From Mycoplasmopsis maculosa (GTDB taxonomy: Bacteria > Bacillota_I > Bacilli_A > Mycoplasmatales > Metamycoplasmataceae): DNA of 64,000 nucleotides. The notes beneath the pieces are model-generated. The model was not told the DNA's origin. It made no database searches and worked only from the letters and a program-made list of their open reading frames with translations. The stretch is taken from contig NZ_LR215037.1 in assembly GCF_900660665.1 (NCBI RefSeq), positions 558,001-622,000 of the forward strand, given 5' to 3'. The position numbers and the translations under genes are program-made. Shown here piece after piece: positions 46,273 to 58,220 of this stretch; position 1 is the stretch's first letter, and the number at the start of each line of letters is the position of its first letter.

Positions 46273-46301
46273 ATTATAATACAAAAAAAATAAAGTCCCA
46301 A
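46273..46301 (-). promoter_or_regulatory. Strong sigma-70-type promoter, minus strand
   Basis: TTGGGA (46301-46296), exactly 17 bases, then TATAAT (46278-46273). It overlaps one copy of the 22-bp direct repeat that recurs at 59332-59353. Confidence 0.6.
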
Positions 46302-46309
46302 AATAAAAT
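46288..46309 (+). repeat. 22-bp direct repeat, left copy
   Basis: AAATAAAGTCCC then A then AAATAAAAT. It matches 59332-59353 at 21 of 22 positions (G at position 13 on the right). Both copies are in non-coding ends of the prophage, in the same orientation. It may be a phage operator or an integrase arm site. Confidence 0.65.
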
Positions 46310-46420
46310 GATATAATTATTATGCAGAGTGAAGACTGCAAAAAACATAATACTATTATTGACTAACAGCCTTCACTTTTTGCAGAGTGAAGCTTTTTAT
46401 TTTGCTTTTAAGGAGAAATT
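46309..46420 (+). promoter_or_regulatory. Integrase promoter and structured leader (attenuator or pseudoknot)
   Basis: Extended -10 box TGATATAAT (46309-46317). The leader has a perfect 12-bp direct repeat TGCAGAGTGAAG at 46323-46334 and 46381-46392 around CTTCACT (46371-46377). Copy 2 with CTTCACT makes a terminator-like hairpin followed by CTTTTTATTTT; copy 1 with CTTCACT makes the rival fold. GCAAAAA (46338-46344) can also pair with TTTTTGC (46377-46383), giving pseudoknot order. Confidence 0.55.
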
Positions 46421-46480
46421 ATGAAAAATAAAACAAATTTTTTAGACAAAAACATTATTTTAAAGAGCATAGCGTTATAA
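46421..46480 (+). CDS. Possible 19-residue leader peptide before the integrase
   Basis: MKNKTNFLDKNIILKSIAL with an excellent AAGGAG ribosome site 6 bases upstream. Its last codons form one arm of a hairpin (AGCGTT/AACGCT). A short coded peptide between an attenuator-like element and the integrase could couple translation to integrase expression. It could also be the start of a decayed gene. Confidence 0.4.
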   Translation: MKNKTNFLDKNIILKSIAL

Positions 46481-46571
46481 AAAAACGCTAAACCCTCTAA
46501 AGTGAAGATCGAGAATTTAGCATATTAATTATATTACAAATTAATATATATTAATACTAAATTATTTCAAA

Positions 46572-47591
46572 ATGTATAGAATTAACGAATTAATTCAAAA
46601 ATTTTTGTCTAAAAAATCAAATAAGAATGTGAAAAAATCAACTTTTTGATATTATGAATACTATTTATCAAAATTAGAAGATTTTGAAAGACCAGAAGAT
46701 TTAATTATTCAAATGAATAAAATATTAAAAACTAATACAGAAAATCAAAATTCAAAATCTTTAAAATATAGAGTTTTTAAAAACTTTTTAAACTATTTAA
46801 GAGATTATAATCGTATTTATTTTGAAAATATTGATGATTTATCTAAATATACACCTATTCCTACGCGCCGAGGATTTACAGATAAAGAAATAAACTTTTT
46901 ATTAAAAGAATTAGAATCTTATTCAAATCAAAAGCTTAATTTTTATTTTAAATTTTTATTACTAACCGGATTGCGTGTTGGTGAATTAAAAAACACTAAT
47001 TTAAACGAACTAATTGAAAATAATTTTACAATGCAAGTTCAAGCAGAAAAAAATAATAATCCTCATACAATATTATTTCTTGATGATTACGAAAATTTAA
47101 GTTATAAAAAATATATAAATAATATAAAAGAAGAAATTATAAAATATAAGGATGATTTTAATTGAACAGCTAAATCTTTGCAAAATCAAATAAACATTTT
47201 TAAAAATTATGTTTTAAAAAAATATCCTAAATTTAAATGTAATATCAGTGCTCATATTTTAAGACATACTTATATTACTCAACTTATGATATTAGGATTA
47301 ACACCAAGCCAAATTCAACAATACACTGGACATAAAAATATAAATACTGTAATACATTATTCTCACACAAACTTAGACCAAATGAGAAATCAATATGAAA
47401 ATATTTTTACAAATAATCAAAAAAGAGCTTATTTTGATGAATTTAGTGATGCTGTTGTAAATAAAATCCAAAAAGCTAATATTGAAGTTGAAAATAAAAA
47501 TAATAGTAATAACTATTTATTTATTTCAAATTGCCATAATCAATTAAATATTTTAAGAAGAGCTGTAAAAAGTTTAAAAAAAGAGAGCTAA
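46572..47591 (+). CDS. Tyrosine recombinase (prophage integrase)
   Basis: 339 aa. Catalyses site-specific integration and excision. The N-terminal SAM-like arm- and core-binding region covers about residues 1-95. Catalytic residues are in place: Arg135 (LLLTGLRVGEL), His228-Arg231 (AHILRHTY), His254 (YTGHK) and Tyr263 (VIHYSH). It has the XerC/D plan with a C-terminal extension of about 70 residues. One TGA Trp near residue 198. No ribosome site precedes the ATG; the distance from the leader suggests regulated translation. It is the only rightward gene in the element. Confidence 0.95.
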
Positions 47592-47610
47592 AATACTCTC
47601 TTATTTTTTA
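47582..47610 (+). terminator. Terminator of the integrase gene
   Basis: Stem AGAGAG/CTCTCT overlapping the stop codon, followed by TTATTTTTTATTTTT. It also separates the convergent 47614-48240 gene. Confidence 0.7.
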
Positions 47611-47613
47611 TTT

Positions 47614-48240
47614 TTAAGAAATAATTGCAGCACTAGCTTCTTCCTTGTTTAAAAGTTTATCAGAAGAAGTTGTTTCTGAATTATTATTTGAAATAATAGG
47701 AATAAATTTATTATTGATAAATGTACTTAAAGCTTCTGTACTCTTTTTTAAATCTTCTAATTCATTTAATTCTTGTTTTTGTTTTTTTATAACATTATCT
47801 TTTAAATTAAGTTGGTCTAATAAAGCAGAAGTTTTATTTTTTTCTATTTCCAATAATTTTTGAGCTTCTAAAATTCTATAGTCTAAACTATCTTTTGTAT
47901 TTTCATAATGTGATAATTTTGTTTCATATTCTTTAATTAATTTAGCTTCATCTCTATTATCATAAGCTTTAATACGTTCTTCGTAACGACTAATAATTGT
48001 AGTAGCTCTAAAAAGCTCAATTTCTTGCTTTTTAATTGTTGTATCAAGTTCTACAATTCTAGATTTATAATCTTTTTCTTTCTCAAGTCAATCTAAGCGA
48101 GCTTTTTCAAAATCTTGTGATAAAAGTTTAATTTTTTTGCCTGCTCCAAAAATTTTTAAAAAACTTACAATAAAAGCTATTATCACGCCTAAACCACTTC
48201 CACAAGCGGTTACAATTTGAATTATTAATTGAGTTTCCAT
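47614..48240 (-). CDS. Prophage membrane protein with long coiled coil
   Basis: 208 aa. One N-terminal membrane helix (LIIQIVTACGSGLGVIIAFIVSFL) then about 150 residues of charged coiled coil and a Ser/Asn-rich tail. It is the last gene of the leftward block, in the place of a holin or lysis gene, but the shape fits a spanin or anchor only loosely. Mycoplasmas have no wall, so no lysin is needed. Role unknown. Confidence 0.6.
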
Positions 48241-48253
48241 TTTATTTTCCTTT

Positions 48254-50164
48254 TTATACTGTTAAATATGTTACCCAAGCTCCAGTTATTTTTCAATAAC
48301 TTTGAGCAGAGTTGTTAAATAAACTACCAACGTGTTTAAAACGTATTTGATTATCATATAAGTTTACAAAAGCTATTGAAGTATAGCTGCTTCAATTTCC
48401 GTCGTACCCTTCTTCACAAAGCCCAAAAGTATATGTTTGCTTATAATCTATATCATTTTTGTCTGAGTAAAAAATAGAACCATAGCATTTTTTGTTAGAA
48501 GAGTTAGTAAATTCTAATTTTATAAAAGCTGGCGTTTTTTGAATTGATAAAGAAGCGCTAGAACCTACGGCTATATTTAAAGTTGTTGCATTTACTTCTG
48601 TTCATTTTAGGCTTGTTGTTGCATTAGTTGAAGAAGAATTATTTTGCTTAATTTGATTTATTTGATTTTGCAATGAGGTTAAAGTACTTTGAATTGTCGC
48701 GATATTACTTTTAATAGTACCTAAATCAGTTTTATGTACTTCAATAATTTCTTTAATAGGATCTATTTCGTCGTCGAGAGTATCCCTTATTACATAATCT
48801 TCTGATAACTTATTATTAATTTCATTAATATTAGAAGTATTTTTTGTTATTTTAGAATTAAAATCGTCTTCACTATTATTTAATTGCAATGATAAACTTC
48901 TAAATTTCGATTCTAAAGAATTAGTTATACTTTCAACCGCTGGCTTTCAACTATTTAAAGAACCTATTTGTGTAATTAATGTATTAGTTTTACTAATTTG
49001 GTCATTTAGTGTTTCAGTTGCTGAAGATTTAAAAGACACAAGACTTTCATACTTGTTATTGTAATCTTCTCTTATAGCATTCATATTTCGAACAGTTTGA
49101 GCATCTAAAGCACTATTGGCTGTTAAATTAGCTCTAATTTCTTCAATACTTTGAGTATGTACTAAATCTTTACCATTTAATAAACCAATTTGAGAAGCTA
49201 TAGATTCTTTATATCCTTCAAATTCGTTAGAGTTTAGTTTTTGTGTAACTTCTTCATTTAAACTAGCCAAATCACTAACAGAAGCTTTGCTAATAGATAC
49301 TTGATTTAAGTCGCGTTGAATTGTAGGTAAAAGACTTTTAATAATTCTTATATCAGCATTAAATTCTTCATTCTTTTGCTTAATTGGATTAATATTATTT
49401 TCTAAGCTTTCTTTAAGTACATATTCTTCTAATAATTTACTGTTAATTTTTTCAATATCAGAAGTATTTTTTGTTATTTTAGAATCTAAAGTAATTCTTA
49501 AAGAATGTTCTGATTCATTTATTCTATTACTTAAATTATTAGCAGTACTTAAAATATTATTGCTTAGTTTAGTATCTAAGCTTTCAATTTTAGAACTTGT
49601 GATTTTATCTAGAATGCTATTATTTTTTAAATCAAAATTTAATGCTTCAACTTTGTTTTTTACATTAACAAAAGTATCAATTAATTTTGTAGCTATATTT
49701 TCGCTTTCTAACTCATTGATTTCTCAGTTATCTCTTGTTAAAAATGAAATAGCTTTTGGGCTTAATAAATCATTAAAATTTTGGTATTTTTGACCATCAA
49801 AATTGACAACAAAAGAAGAATTAATTAAACTTTTTTTATTAGCAAAATCAGGAAAGTAATTATTTGACAATCTATAATTTAGTTCTGAATAAACAGCATT
49901 TTTTATATTTGATAATCTAATAGTACCTAAAATATTTTCTATTTCTTCTGAAGTTATATCACCATTAAATAAAGTTGTTAATACTTGATTAATAAATAAA
50001 TCACAAACTATTAAAATATTTAAACTTTCTTTATTAAAAAAATCAATTTCATTTATTGTTTCATTTATTTTTTTAAATTGATAAGGTATTTTTATTTCAT
50101 TACCATAATAGTAATTATTTTTAAATTCATTTATATTAATTTTAAATTTTTCTAATGTAAGCAT
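48254..50164 (-). CDS. Probable receptor-binding or tail-fibre protein
   Basis: 636 aa. An N-terminal globular region (about 1-175) leads to long coiled-coil or fibre-like repeats, including two related blocks (SKITKNTSDIEKINSKLLEEYVL and SKITKNTSNINEINNKLSEDYVI) 170 residues apart, then a beta-rich C-terminal domain of about 105 residues (TLNIAVGSSASLSIQKTP to YWKITGAWVTYLTV). This order is typical of trimeric phage fibres. Its ATG overlaps the previous stop (TAATG). Function inferred from architecture. Confidence 0.65.
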
Positions 50165-51606
50165 TATTTTCTTTTTCTACCTCTTCCTGCTGGCATAACT
50201 CTTTTAGCTGTTGAGCCGCTATATCTTACCGAAACAGCATTGCCTATTTTATGATTTAAAATTGATTTATTAATAATTTTTGATGCAGCATTCATTGTAT
50301 AAAATGAACTTCCAGTCGCTATAGATCTTACTGTCGCTTGAACACCTGATAAATATTTTAATTTTGGTGCTTTTGTTACTTCTTCCTTTATACCTTTTAA
50401 AATTTCATCTTTCCAATTTATTTTTTTCTTTTTAGCACTAAAAAAACTAATAGTTTCATTTTGAACAAATAGAATCGACTTAGCTAAATAATTAAAATTC
50501 GAAATTATATTTAAAAAAGCAGGTATTTTACTTTTTGATATAAAATGTTTATAATTTCGCAATAATGCACCAATTTTTCAACCTCAAGCAAAATTCTCTA
50601 AATAATATTTACCAGGTGAATCTGAATTAATTAGTTCTAAAATTTTTACTAAACTTTTATTAAAAAGAAAGACTGGCTCTTTTTTGTTTGTTGAATCAGC
50701 TTGAAATTTAATAATAGCATTAGCATATATAGAATTTCATGGGTCGTTTGATTTTTGTATAGTTACTCTATCTAATCAACTACTATTTAATATGATATTT
50801 TTATAACCTTGCTCAATAGTTTTATTAGTACCTTTAATAAATTTTTTTGGAATAGCTTTGCTAACAAAATTATTTCATTTATCAGATAAAGCTTTATAAG
50901 GTTTTTTTAAAATTAATTCAGTTACTTTTTTTGCTGCGTATCTAGGTGACCTTAATAAGGTATATGTTGTTCTTGCATAATGCATTATTTTTGCTGCTTT
51001 ATTAAAAGTTTTTTTTAAATTATTAATTTTATTATTGGCATTAGATATATTTATTGAATTTAGTACTTTATTATTTTCTGAAAAAAGCCTTTTAATTTCA
51101 TCTATATTATTATCAATTGAATTGAATGAATATTTTCCAATTTTGTCTATTTTAGCTGTTGTTCCAAATTTATTAGTAACTTTACCTACTTGTTTAAGTT
51201 GATTATTTAATTCACTATTAACTAACTTTACTTTATCAGCTATTGAAAAAAATCTATTATGTTTTATAGTATTTAAGCGTACTCTTAAAAATTTTGAAAC
51301 AAAGGGAATTAAATTAGTCGCTGTACTTAAACCAAATTCTTTTAAATCTATTTCAAAACCATTATCAAAATAGTTAAATAATAAATCTACAACTGTATTT
51401 AAAGAAAAATCTAATAATGTTCCAACGCCAGGTGCTACAACATTAATAGCTTCTGAAGCAAAAGACACACCAACTGATATAGCGAATCTTAAAACCCCAC
51501 TTAAAATTTTGTATCAAATCGTTTTATGATATTTGTATTGATTGCTTATTTCTTTTCTTTTTATGTATGGTAAATTGTTAATATTATAACTGCTAGCTAA
51601 AAGCAT
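50164..51606 (-). CDS. Prophage structural or injection-type protein, unknown
   Basis: 480 aa, just downstream of the capsid gene. Starts MLLASSYNINNLPYIKRKE; has a hydrophobic Gly/Ala/Val stretch (LRFAISVGVSFASEAINVVAPGVGTLLDF, about residues 37-65) that could insert in a membrane, then basic helices and a very basic C-terminus (KRVMPAGRGRKRK). A basic, partly membrane-active virion protein such as an ejection protein is possible. No family recognised. Confidence 0.55.
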
Positions 51607-51608
51607 AA

Positions 51609-52487
51609 TTATGATTTTGCAATATATCTAATAGTTGATTCGTAAATAATTCCAGCTAAGCTCATAGCCTCAAAATACATACCTAAATCGTTTGTGATTC
51701 CTAATGTGCCTATATTAGCTGCATTTACTTCAACCATTGAAGCCATTGTAAATGTTGTAGCTATAATTGCATCAGCTTCGTTTAAGTAAGGACAAGCAAA
51801 TATTTTGTAGCCATTTATTGTATTTATAGCTTTAACGCCATCTAATGCAGCTGATTGAGCAAAATTACCTATGATCATATCTGCAGCTAATTTGTTAAAA
51901 ATTTCGTCTTTAACAAAAATAACAATATCTTCACGATCAACGCCATTAATACCATCTGTTTTACTTTCTAGTTTTTGCAATTTAATCGCTTCTTCAGATA
52001 AAGCTAATCAGATATTTTTTCCAGATAAAGTTGATAAATCTTTAACTGTTTTCTGATTTGATAGTGAAGACATTTTATCTTCAATGATTTTAAATCCTGC
52101 TTTTTCATGTTTTTTAATAAAATCATTTTGTGCTCTATCTAATTTAGCTGCTGCTACATTAGGTAAGCCTAAATTCATATCTGCTCTTGTAAAACCAATT
52201 GCTTGCATTTCTGGTGTATTTCAATGAATTGAAACACTTTCTAATAAAGGGATTGATACAGATTCAATACCTGCTTTAGTTTTAGGACTAAAATCTTGTC
52301 CTATATTTTTTAAAAATGTAACAACTGATTTGTTTCCGTCTTTAATAGTTAATTTTGTTCCTAAATTTCCAATTAAAGAAGTATTAATCATATAATTAGT
52401 TACTTCACTTAATTCACTAGGATTTAAACTTAAATTAGTACTTTCATTTGATTTTTTAGCGTATAATGCGCTTGTAAATTCTGACAT
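51609..52487 (-). CDS. Probable major capsid protein
   Basis: 292 aa. It lies after a scaffold-like gene and has coat-like features: neutral, rich in Ala, Asn, Ile and Ser, no signal, internal pattern SIPLLESVSIHWNTPEMQAIGFTRADMNLG, a spine-helix-like QNDFIKKHEKAGFKIIEDKM, and a C-terminal IVFVKDEIFNKLAADM ... IGTLGITNDLGMYFE region that resembles HK97-type coat proteins. The start has an AAGGAG site. Call rests mainly on order and composition. Confidence 0.6.
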
Positions 52488-52504
52488 TTATTTTCTCCTT
52501 AAAA

Positions 52505-53029
52505 TTATATTTTTCTAGAACCAAAACTTAGCCTTTCAACATTTTCAAAAGTTTTAATTTCATTTGCTATTATTTTTGAAGGCTTAATTATTTCTTGTTC
52601 AAGATTATTATCATGAGCATATTTTTTTATTGAATCATTAATATTTAAAATATCAATAGAATCGACGTCTAAATTTTCTAAATTAATATTTTTATAATTT
52701 AAATCTTTTAGTTTTTGACTGAAAAAATCTTTAATTTTTTGTGATTGTATTGAATATGATTGATTCAAACTATTAATTTGTTCAGTTAATTTAGTTTTTT
52801 CATTTTCACTTAAATTAATTTTTTGATTTAATTCTTCAATGATTTCAATTTTATTTTTAACTTTGCCTTTTATGAATTGCTCAATTTCATTTTTATCGGT
52901 AAAAAGAGCATAAAATCCCAATTTTTGTGCTAATTGTTTTGAGTCAAAATCATCACTTAAATTTAATTTATTTTTTAAGTCTTCTTCTGATATTTCAAAA
53001 ATTTTAGCTAAATTTTTTAGTAATTCCAT
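52505..53029 (-). CDS. Probable capsid scaffolding protein
   Basis: 174 aa from the ATG with GGAGG upstream (the longer frame to 53083 lacks a site). Acidic N-terminus (ISEEDLKNKLNLSDDFD), central coiled coil (IEIIEELNQKINLSENEKTKLTEQI) and a small basic end (LSFGSRKI), the standard scaffold layout. It lies directly before the probable capsid gene and 7 bp after the 710-aa gene. Confidence 0.6.
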   Translation of the reverse strand: MELLKNLAKIFEISEEDLKNKLNLSDDFDSKQLAQKLGFYALFTDKNEIEQFIKGKVKNKIEIIEELNQKINLSENEKTKLTEQINSLNQSYSIQSQKIKDFFSQKLKDLNYKNINLENLDVDSIDILNINDSIKKYAHDNNLEQEIIKPSKIIANEIKTFENVERLSFGSRKI

Positions 53030-53036
53030 TTTACTG

Positions 53037-55169
53037 TTATCCTCCGTCTTTTTTAGGCAGCAGTTCCTGTAAAAATTAATCAATTAAAGTAATGTAAAAG
53101 TCTGTTATATTTTTGTTTATGTCTGAATTAAATAAATTAACAAAATTTATTTTTTCATTAGTTTTATTTTTTTCAACTTCATTAGATGATTTTTTAATTT
53201 CAGAATAAGCTATTTCTTCAGGTAAAAATAAACCTTTTAAATAATATGAATCTACGCCATTAAAATCAAATGTATAATTATCTTTTATAAAATCAGAAAA
53301 AATACTTTTATATGTTTGATTATCTACAATATATTCATTTTCTTCCATTTTACTTAAAACAGAATTACTGTTTTGAGAAGAAACAAGTTCAGTTTCATTA
53401 ATTTCATCATAATAAACATAAGCACCTCATCAAAAAAATGATTTGTGTACTTTTTTATTTGAAAAATATGAAAGAGGATTATTTATTTCATTAGTTTCTC
53501 TATAAACTTCAATATATGGAGAATAAGCTTTTGAGCTTAAATTTGTTTCATTTAATTCATAAGTATATCAGTTACTTGTAAAATAATCTATATCAGTAAA
53601 TGTTTTATTTGAAAAGTAATTTTTTATATTTTCTTTTAAAATATTTGCTACTTCTTCTCTACTCATTCATTTTTCTTTATCTTTTAAATAATATCTTGTT
53701 CATGAAGCTTCAATTTTGTTAACTCTATAATTTTGCTCTGCAAATAAATTTCTAAATTTAATAATAATGTCTTCATAAGTTGTAGCTTCTGAATAACCTC
53801 AATGATAATAATTATCAAATTGTAAATCTTTTGGTCATAAAGGTATAAATACTTTTTTAGAATTTATATCTACTTTTTTTATGCTTCTAATTGCATTTAA
53901 AAAATTTGATTTATTAGGCAATTCAACTAAATACTTATAGCTATTATCATTAATTTTTAAGCCATCTGTATCTACTGTCATTTCTTGTAATTCTGAAGGA
54001 AGTGTTGAAAAAAAACTCTCATTAATTTTTTTAGGCGTTATATCATAAGTTTTAAATTCTTGATTTATCACTTTTATATTTCAAAAATTAGATGATATCT
54101 TAAAATCTTCAATGCCGAGTTCTTCAAAATAAAAAGGTAATATATTTTTGTGATTATTAGTAATACCGCCGTCAACACAATAAGTAGACTCTCAAAATGA
54201 AGAACACATCTTAATTAAAAGTAAAGCTAATTCTTTTGAAGAAGGCTTAATTTTTTTAAGTAATATATGTATAGCTAAACTTAAATATTCTTTTACAGAA
54301 TTACCACCATATACATTAGTTTTAAATTCTTCCTTTGAAGTTGAATCAATTCCATGGAATCCGGTTTTTAAATTTCAAACTATTTTATGTATTTTTTTAA
54401 GTTCAGTTAAAATATTATTTAATTCATCATTATCAGAACCTAATATTTTTAAATTTTTATCTAATTTAAAATCATTTATATTTAAAATATTAAAATCTTT
54501 AAATTGAGGAAAGTATAAACTTGTTTTATGTGGTGATACTTTTATTGGATTAGCTATTGTATAAAAGTTATTATTTTCTAATTTATAACTTTTAAAAAAG
54601 TTTGTATTTTTATCTTTAACTAAAATTTCACTTAATAATAAAGTTTTTGGTATTAAAATTTTAAAATCACTTAAATTTTCTTCTTCTAAAATAATTATTT
54701 TAAATTTATTTGAAATACAATAATTTTCTAAAGTTGAAGCTACAACAACTACTGAAGCTTCATTTTCATTATTTGGACTATTTGTTTGATTTATACTCTC
54801 TGCAACAAAATAATTCTTTTTTTCATCTCTTAATAATAAAAATTCATTACCTTTTAAATCTAATTTACTATCCAAAACAAAATTTATTTTAAGATCATTT
54901 GTTAAGGAAGAAGCTTGAACCAAGCTATTATTGTAAGAATAATCAGAGCTAAAGCCAGTATTCCAAAACCCACTCATTGCGCTCATCATGGGCCTCTTAG
55001 AAAATCCCACACTTCCACTATTCAAGTTCAAATTTTGTCTGCCATATGGTCACCTTATAAAATTAATTGAATTTGGAGAAGTTTTTAATTTTGAAGAATC
55101 AATTATTTTATATTCGAATTTTTTTAATACTGATTCATCAACTAACTCTCTTATATCTGTTAATTCCAT
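53037..55169 (-). CDS. Large prophage virion-type protein, unknown
   Basis: 710 aa read through many TGA tryptophans. No signal peptide. Tyr/Trp/Asn-rich C-terminal half (YYHWGYSEATTYEDII, KSFFWWGAYVYYDE) suggests beta structure. An alternative is that this is the portal and the preceding gene something else. The order terminase, 386-aa protein, this, scaffold, capsid makes it a head or connector protein. It starts 5 bp after the previous stop. Confidence 0.5.
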
Positions 55170-55173
55170 TTTA

Positions 55174-56334
55174 CTATATTTTTACCTTTTCTTCTTCAAT
55201 TTCATTTATTTCAGGTGGATTATTGTTAATAATGGTACCATTTTGATCAGTTGTTAATATTTTAGCTTGTTCATGTAATCACGCCGTTGAACCTGTAATG
55301 ATAATATTTTCAATGCTTAGATTTGAATAAAATTTTTCAAAAAATTCAAGTAATTGCAATTCACGTATATTTGCTTTCATTTCAATAAAATCTTCAAAAT
55401 CACTATTAATTTGTTCAGCTTCAACACTATGAATATTTTTAGTACCTAAATCACTAGTATCTGATTTCATAAACCCAAATTTTTTAATTAATGCTATTGT
55501 TTTGTCTATTTTTTGAATTAATACTGGTGATTGTGGCAAGCCTTGATATAGTCTAATTAAATCCTGATTATTGTAAAGATTATTTAAACTATTTAGCTTA
55601 ATAAATCTTTCATCTACATCATCATATCCTTGCTGTACTAATCTTTTTATATCACCGTTTCCACTTGAAAAAATTCAAGGTGCTGATATAAAACTATCAC
55701 GACTTAAAAGTTTTAAATCATCATCTAGCATTTTAAATCATTCTTTATTTACATTTTTTAAATCAGGGATGCAATTAAATAAATTTTTAAACAATTGATA
55801 AGGTATTTTAGTTACTAATTTTGGTTTGTAATTAAAATCTTTAAATATTATTTGCTCTATTTCATTTTCACTTAATTTATTTCTTAAATCATTAACTATT
55901 TCGTATTTAAAATCAACTTTAAAATTAGTTAGTTTATATTCTTCAATAATTTGAAAATTATATGACTTAGATTCAAAAAATAACTTAACTTTAAGATATG
56001 TTAATTCATTATTAGTTTCAATAAAATCTAATACTTGTCCTACGTTAAAATCATTTCTTAAAGCTGCCACTCCATCTGTATATAAAAACGATTCTAATTT
56101 TTGTAAATTAATTAAAATGTTAATTTTATTGTTAAACTTAATTAAATCATTTTTAGTATCATAAATTTTAGGAAACTTAGACCATAATGTTGTTATTGTA
56201 TTCATTAAGCCATATTTTGTAAATTGTTCAAATGAATTAAACTTAATTTTATTTTGTTTTGGATAATCAGTAGTTAATCTTTCTATTTTTTCATTAGTTT
56301 TATTGAATAATTTAATCTTTTCATTAATATCCAT
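55174..56334 (-). CDS. Probable portal protein
   Basis: 386 aa, directly after and overlapping the terminase gene. Helix-rich. Features that fit portals: an N-terminal ring region (TDGVAALRNDFNVGQVLDFIE, KVKLFFESKSYNFQIIEEY), FISAPWIFSSGNG near the middle, and a long helix with GTKNIHSVEAEQINSDFEDF followed by acidic tail (NEIEEEKVKI). The -K-xx-(H/T)-(S/A)-x-E- pattern is like the clip-helix of gp6-type portals. The chosen ATG (56334) has GAGG upstream; a longer frame to 56376 exists. Confidence 0.5.
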
Positions 56335-57988
56335 TTGAATCCTCACTTTGTAACATATATTGAGTTTTAAATACATATGAACAACTCATTTCAAAAGCAT
56401 TTATAACATCATAAATTTCACTATTAATTTCTTCGTTTCTTTTTTCTTCATCAAGCATAATAACTTGTTTTTCTAAAAAATTAATCAGTTTAACAGTATC
56501 TTTTACAAAATGTATTAATTTATTTTCAAATAAAAACTTTTGTCAATGTTGTCTATCTACAATTCCAAATTTTTGGTTTGGCTTTCTTATAGCTGGTATA
56601 GCAATTGAATTTATTTTTGATTTATCTAATAAAATATTTAAGTTTTCTAATGTTGGATTATTATCACTAAATATTACGCTAGTTTTAGAAGCAACAAAAT
56701 TCTCTTCAATAAATTTATAGTTAGCGTTTTCTTCTACAAAGTTATTTATTTTTTCAACTTCATTAATAACTTTTTTACACATTTCTAAATTTAAATACTT
56801 AGTATCTTTAATTTTAGTTTTAATATCTTCAATAAGTTTTAAAACAATAATATCACCGCTTTTACATAAAGCTGTGCACACTAATGAAGCATTATCATGT
56901 ATTCCGTGATCATATCCTCAAAATACACCTAAAATACAATCAGCTATTAAAAGTTTTTTAAACATAGACATAGAAGTTAACTGAACTATTCCCTTTTTTA
57001 AGTTTCCTTCTTCATCGTAAAAAACTTTCTTCATAAAATAGTTCATATTATCAGGAATAAAATTAAAAGCAAATCCTACTACAGTAATAACTCATAGCCT
57101 GTAATTTTGTTCTTTTAATTGTTCTAATTGTTTAATTTGAATATTTGACATTGTTCTCTTAGGAACAAAAAATTTTGAATACATTACTACACTTAAACCT
57201 AATCCATTCATAAAGTTCTCATCTGTTTTAAATACAAAATGATTCTTAATTAATTCGTTTAAAATTTCCTCATTAGGATTTCCATCTTCATTAATTATTT
57301 GAATAACTTTATTATGATAATTTTGTATTAAAAAATGATCTAACGTAAAAATATTGTATAAAAAACTAACATTTATATTAAAGTTATCAGGTGCTAATTC
57401 TCTTGTTATTGTGTTCTGTATCAATAACGGCAATTTCTCTTCTTGCTTTTCATATAATTCAACTATCTCATGAGGCAACTTGTTTGTCTCACTAGCATCC
57501 TCTAGTGGTTCGTCTATTACTAATTCACCAAATCTAAATTTAGGATTTTGGAGTGTAAAACCTTGGAATGCTTGAATTTTTTCTCAGTTTTGGAAGTAAA
57601 TGGCTCTACCCTTACCCCCATCGTCATAAGTCCAATAAGCAGCTTCGTTTGTTATATAGATAAATTTTCTATAATCTAGACCGTGTTCTTCTGCTAATAA
57701 ATTTAGTACCTTCTCTAACGTCGGTCTTAATGTTGTTTTAATGTGATTGTATTGATTTCTACACCAAACACTACAAAAAATTTTTTCATTGACTAATCGA
57801 TAAATTGTTTCAACCATTCTCCCAAACGATTTACTTACGCCTTTTGCACCACTATAGACTCTATAAAAATCTTTTGATTTAAACATATTATAAGCTGGAT
57901 TATTATCGTTATCAGTATAATGCAATATTTCTTTAAGTTTTTCTTCTGTAAATTCAGGTATTTCTAAATTTTCATAATAATTAATCAT
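56324..57988 (-). CDS. terL: Terminase large subunit
   Basis: 554 aa, the phage packaging motor and nuclease. Walker A-like SGAKGVSKSFGR (46-57), Walker B ELVIDEP (155-161) with the catalytic Glu, and a nuclease-domain first strand LGVFWGYDHGIHDNASLVCTAL with the metal Asp, plus SDNNPTLENLN later. The length is normal and no key residue is obviously missing. It overlaps the portal gene by 11 bases. A run of TGA Trp codons shows the phage is adapted to the mycoplasma code. Confidence 0.88.
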
Positions 57989-57991
57989 AAT

Positions 57992-58144
57992 TTAAACTTT
58001 TACAATTGTATATTCCTGCGCCCAATTAATAAAATCTGATTTGCATTCTTCTGAGCATAAATATTGATTATTTCAAGTTAATTCATTATTTTTAAAAAAT
58101 ATTTTTTCACATACTATACATTTAATTTTTTCATTATTTAACAT
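57992..58144 (-). CDS. 50-residue C4 zinc-finger-like peptide before terminase
   Basis: MLNNEKIKCIVCEKIFF at the start and YLCSEECKSDF later: two CxxC/CxxxC pairs 15 residues apart, a small zinc ribbon. It sits 3 bases before terL, where a small terminase subunit would be, and just after the long palindrome. A DNA-recognition role for packaging is possible. It is too short for most gene finders; the ribosome site is weak (aaagga). Confidence 0.6.
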
Positions 58145-58220
58145 AATACTTTTCCTTTTTAAATAGTTATTATTAATGTTAATAACAATACTTTTATTAT
58201 CTTTTTTTAATATATCTTAT

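Noticed and set aside
46321-46510. CRISPR-like array from the three AGTGAAG copies
   Set aside because: Only two copies match beyond 9 bases, spacing is unequal, and the intervening sequence forms hairpins.
47614-48240. Phage holin or endolysin
   Set aside because: One membrane helix plus 150 residues of coiled coil is not holin-like, no lytic domain is visible, and the host has no cell wall.
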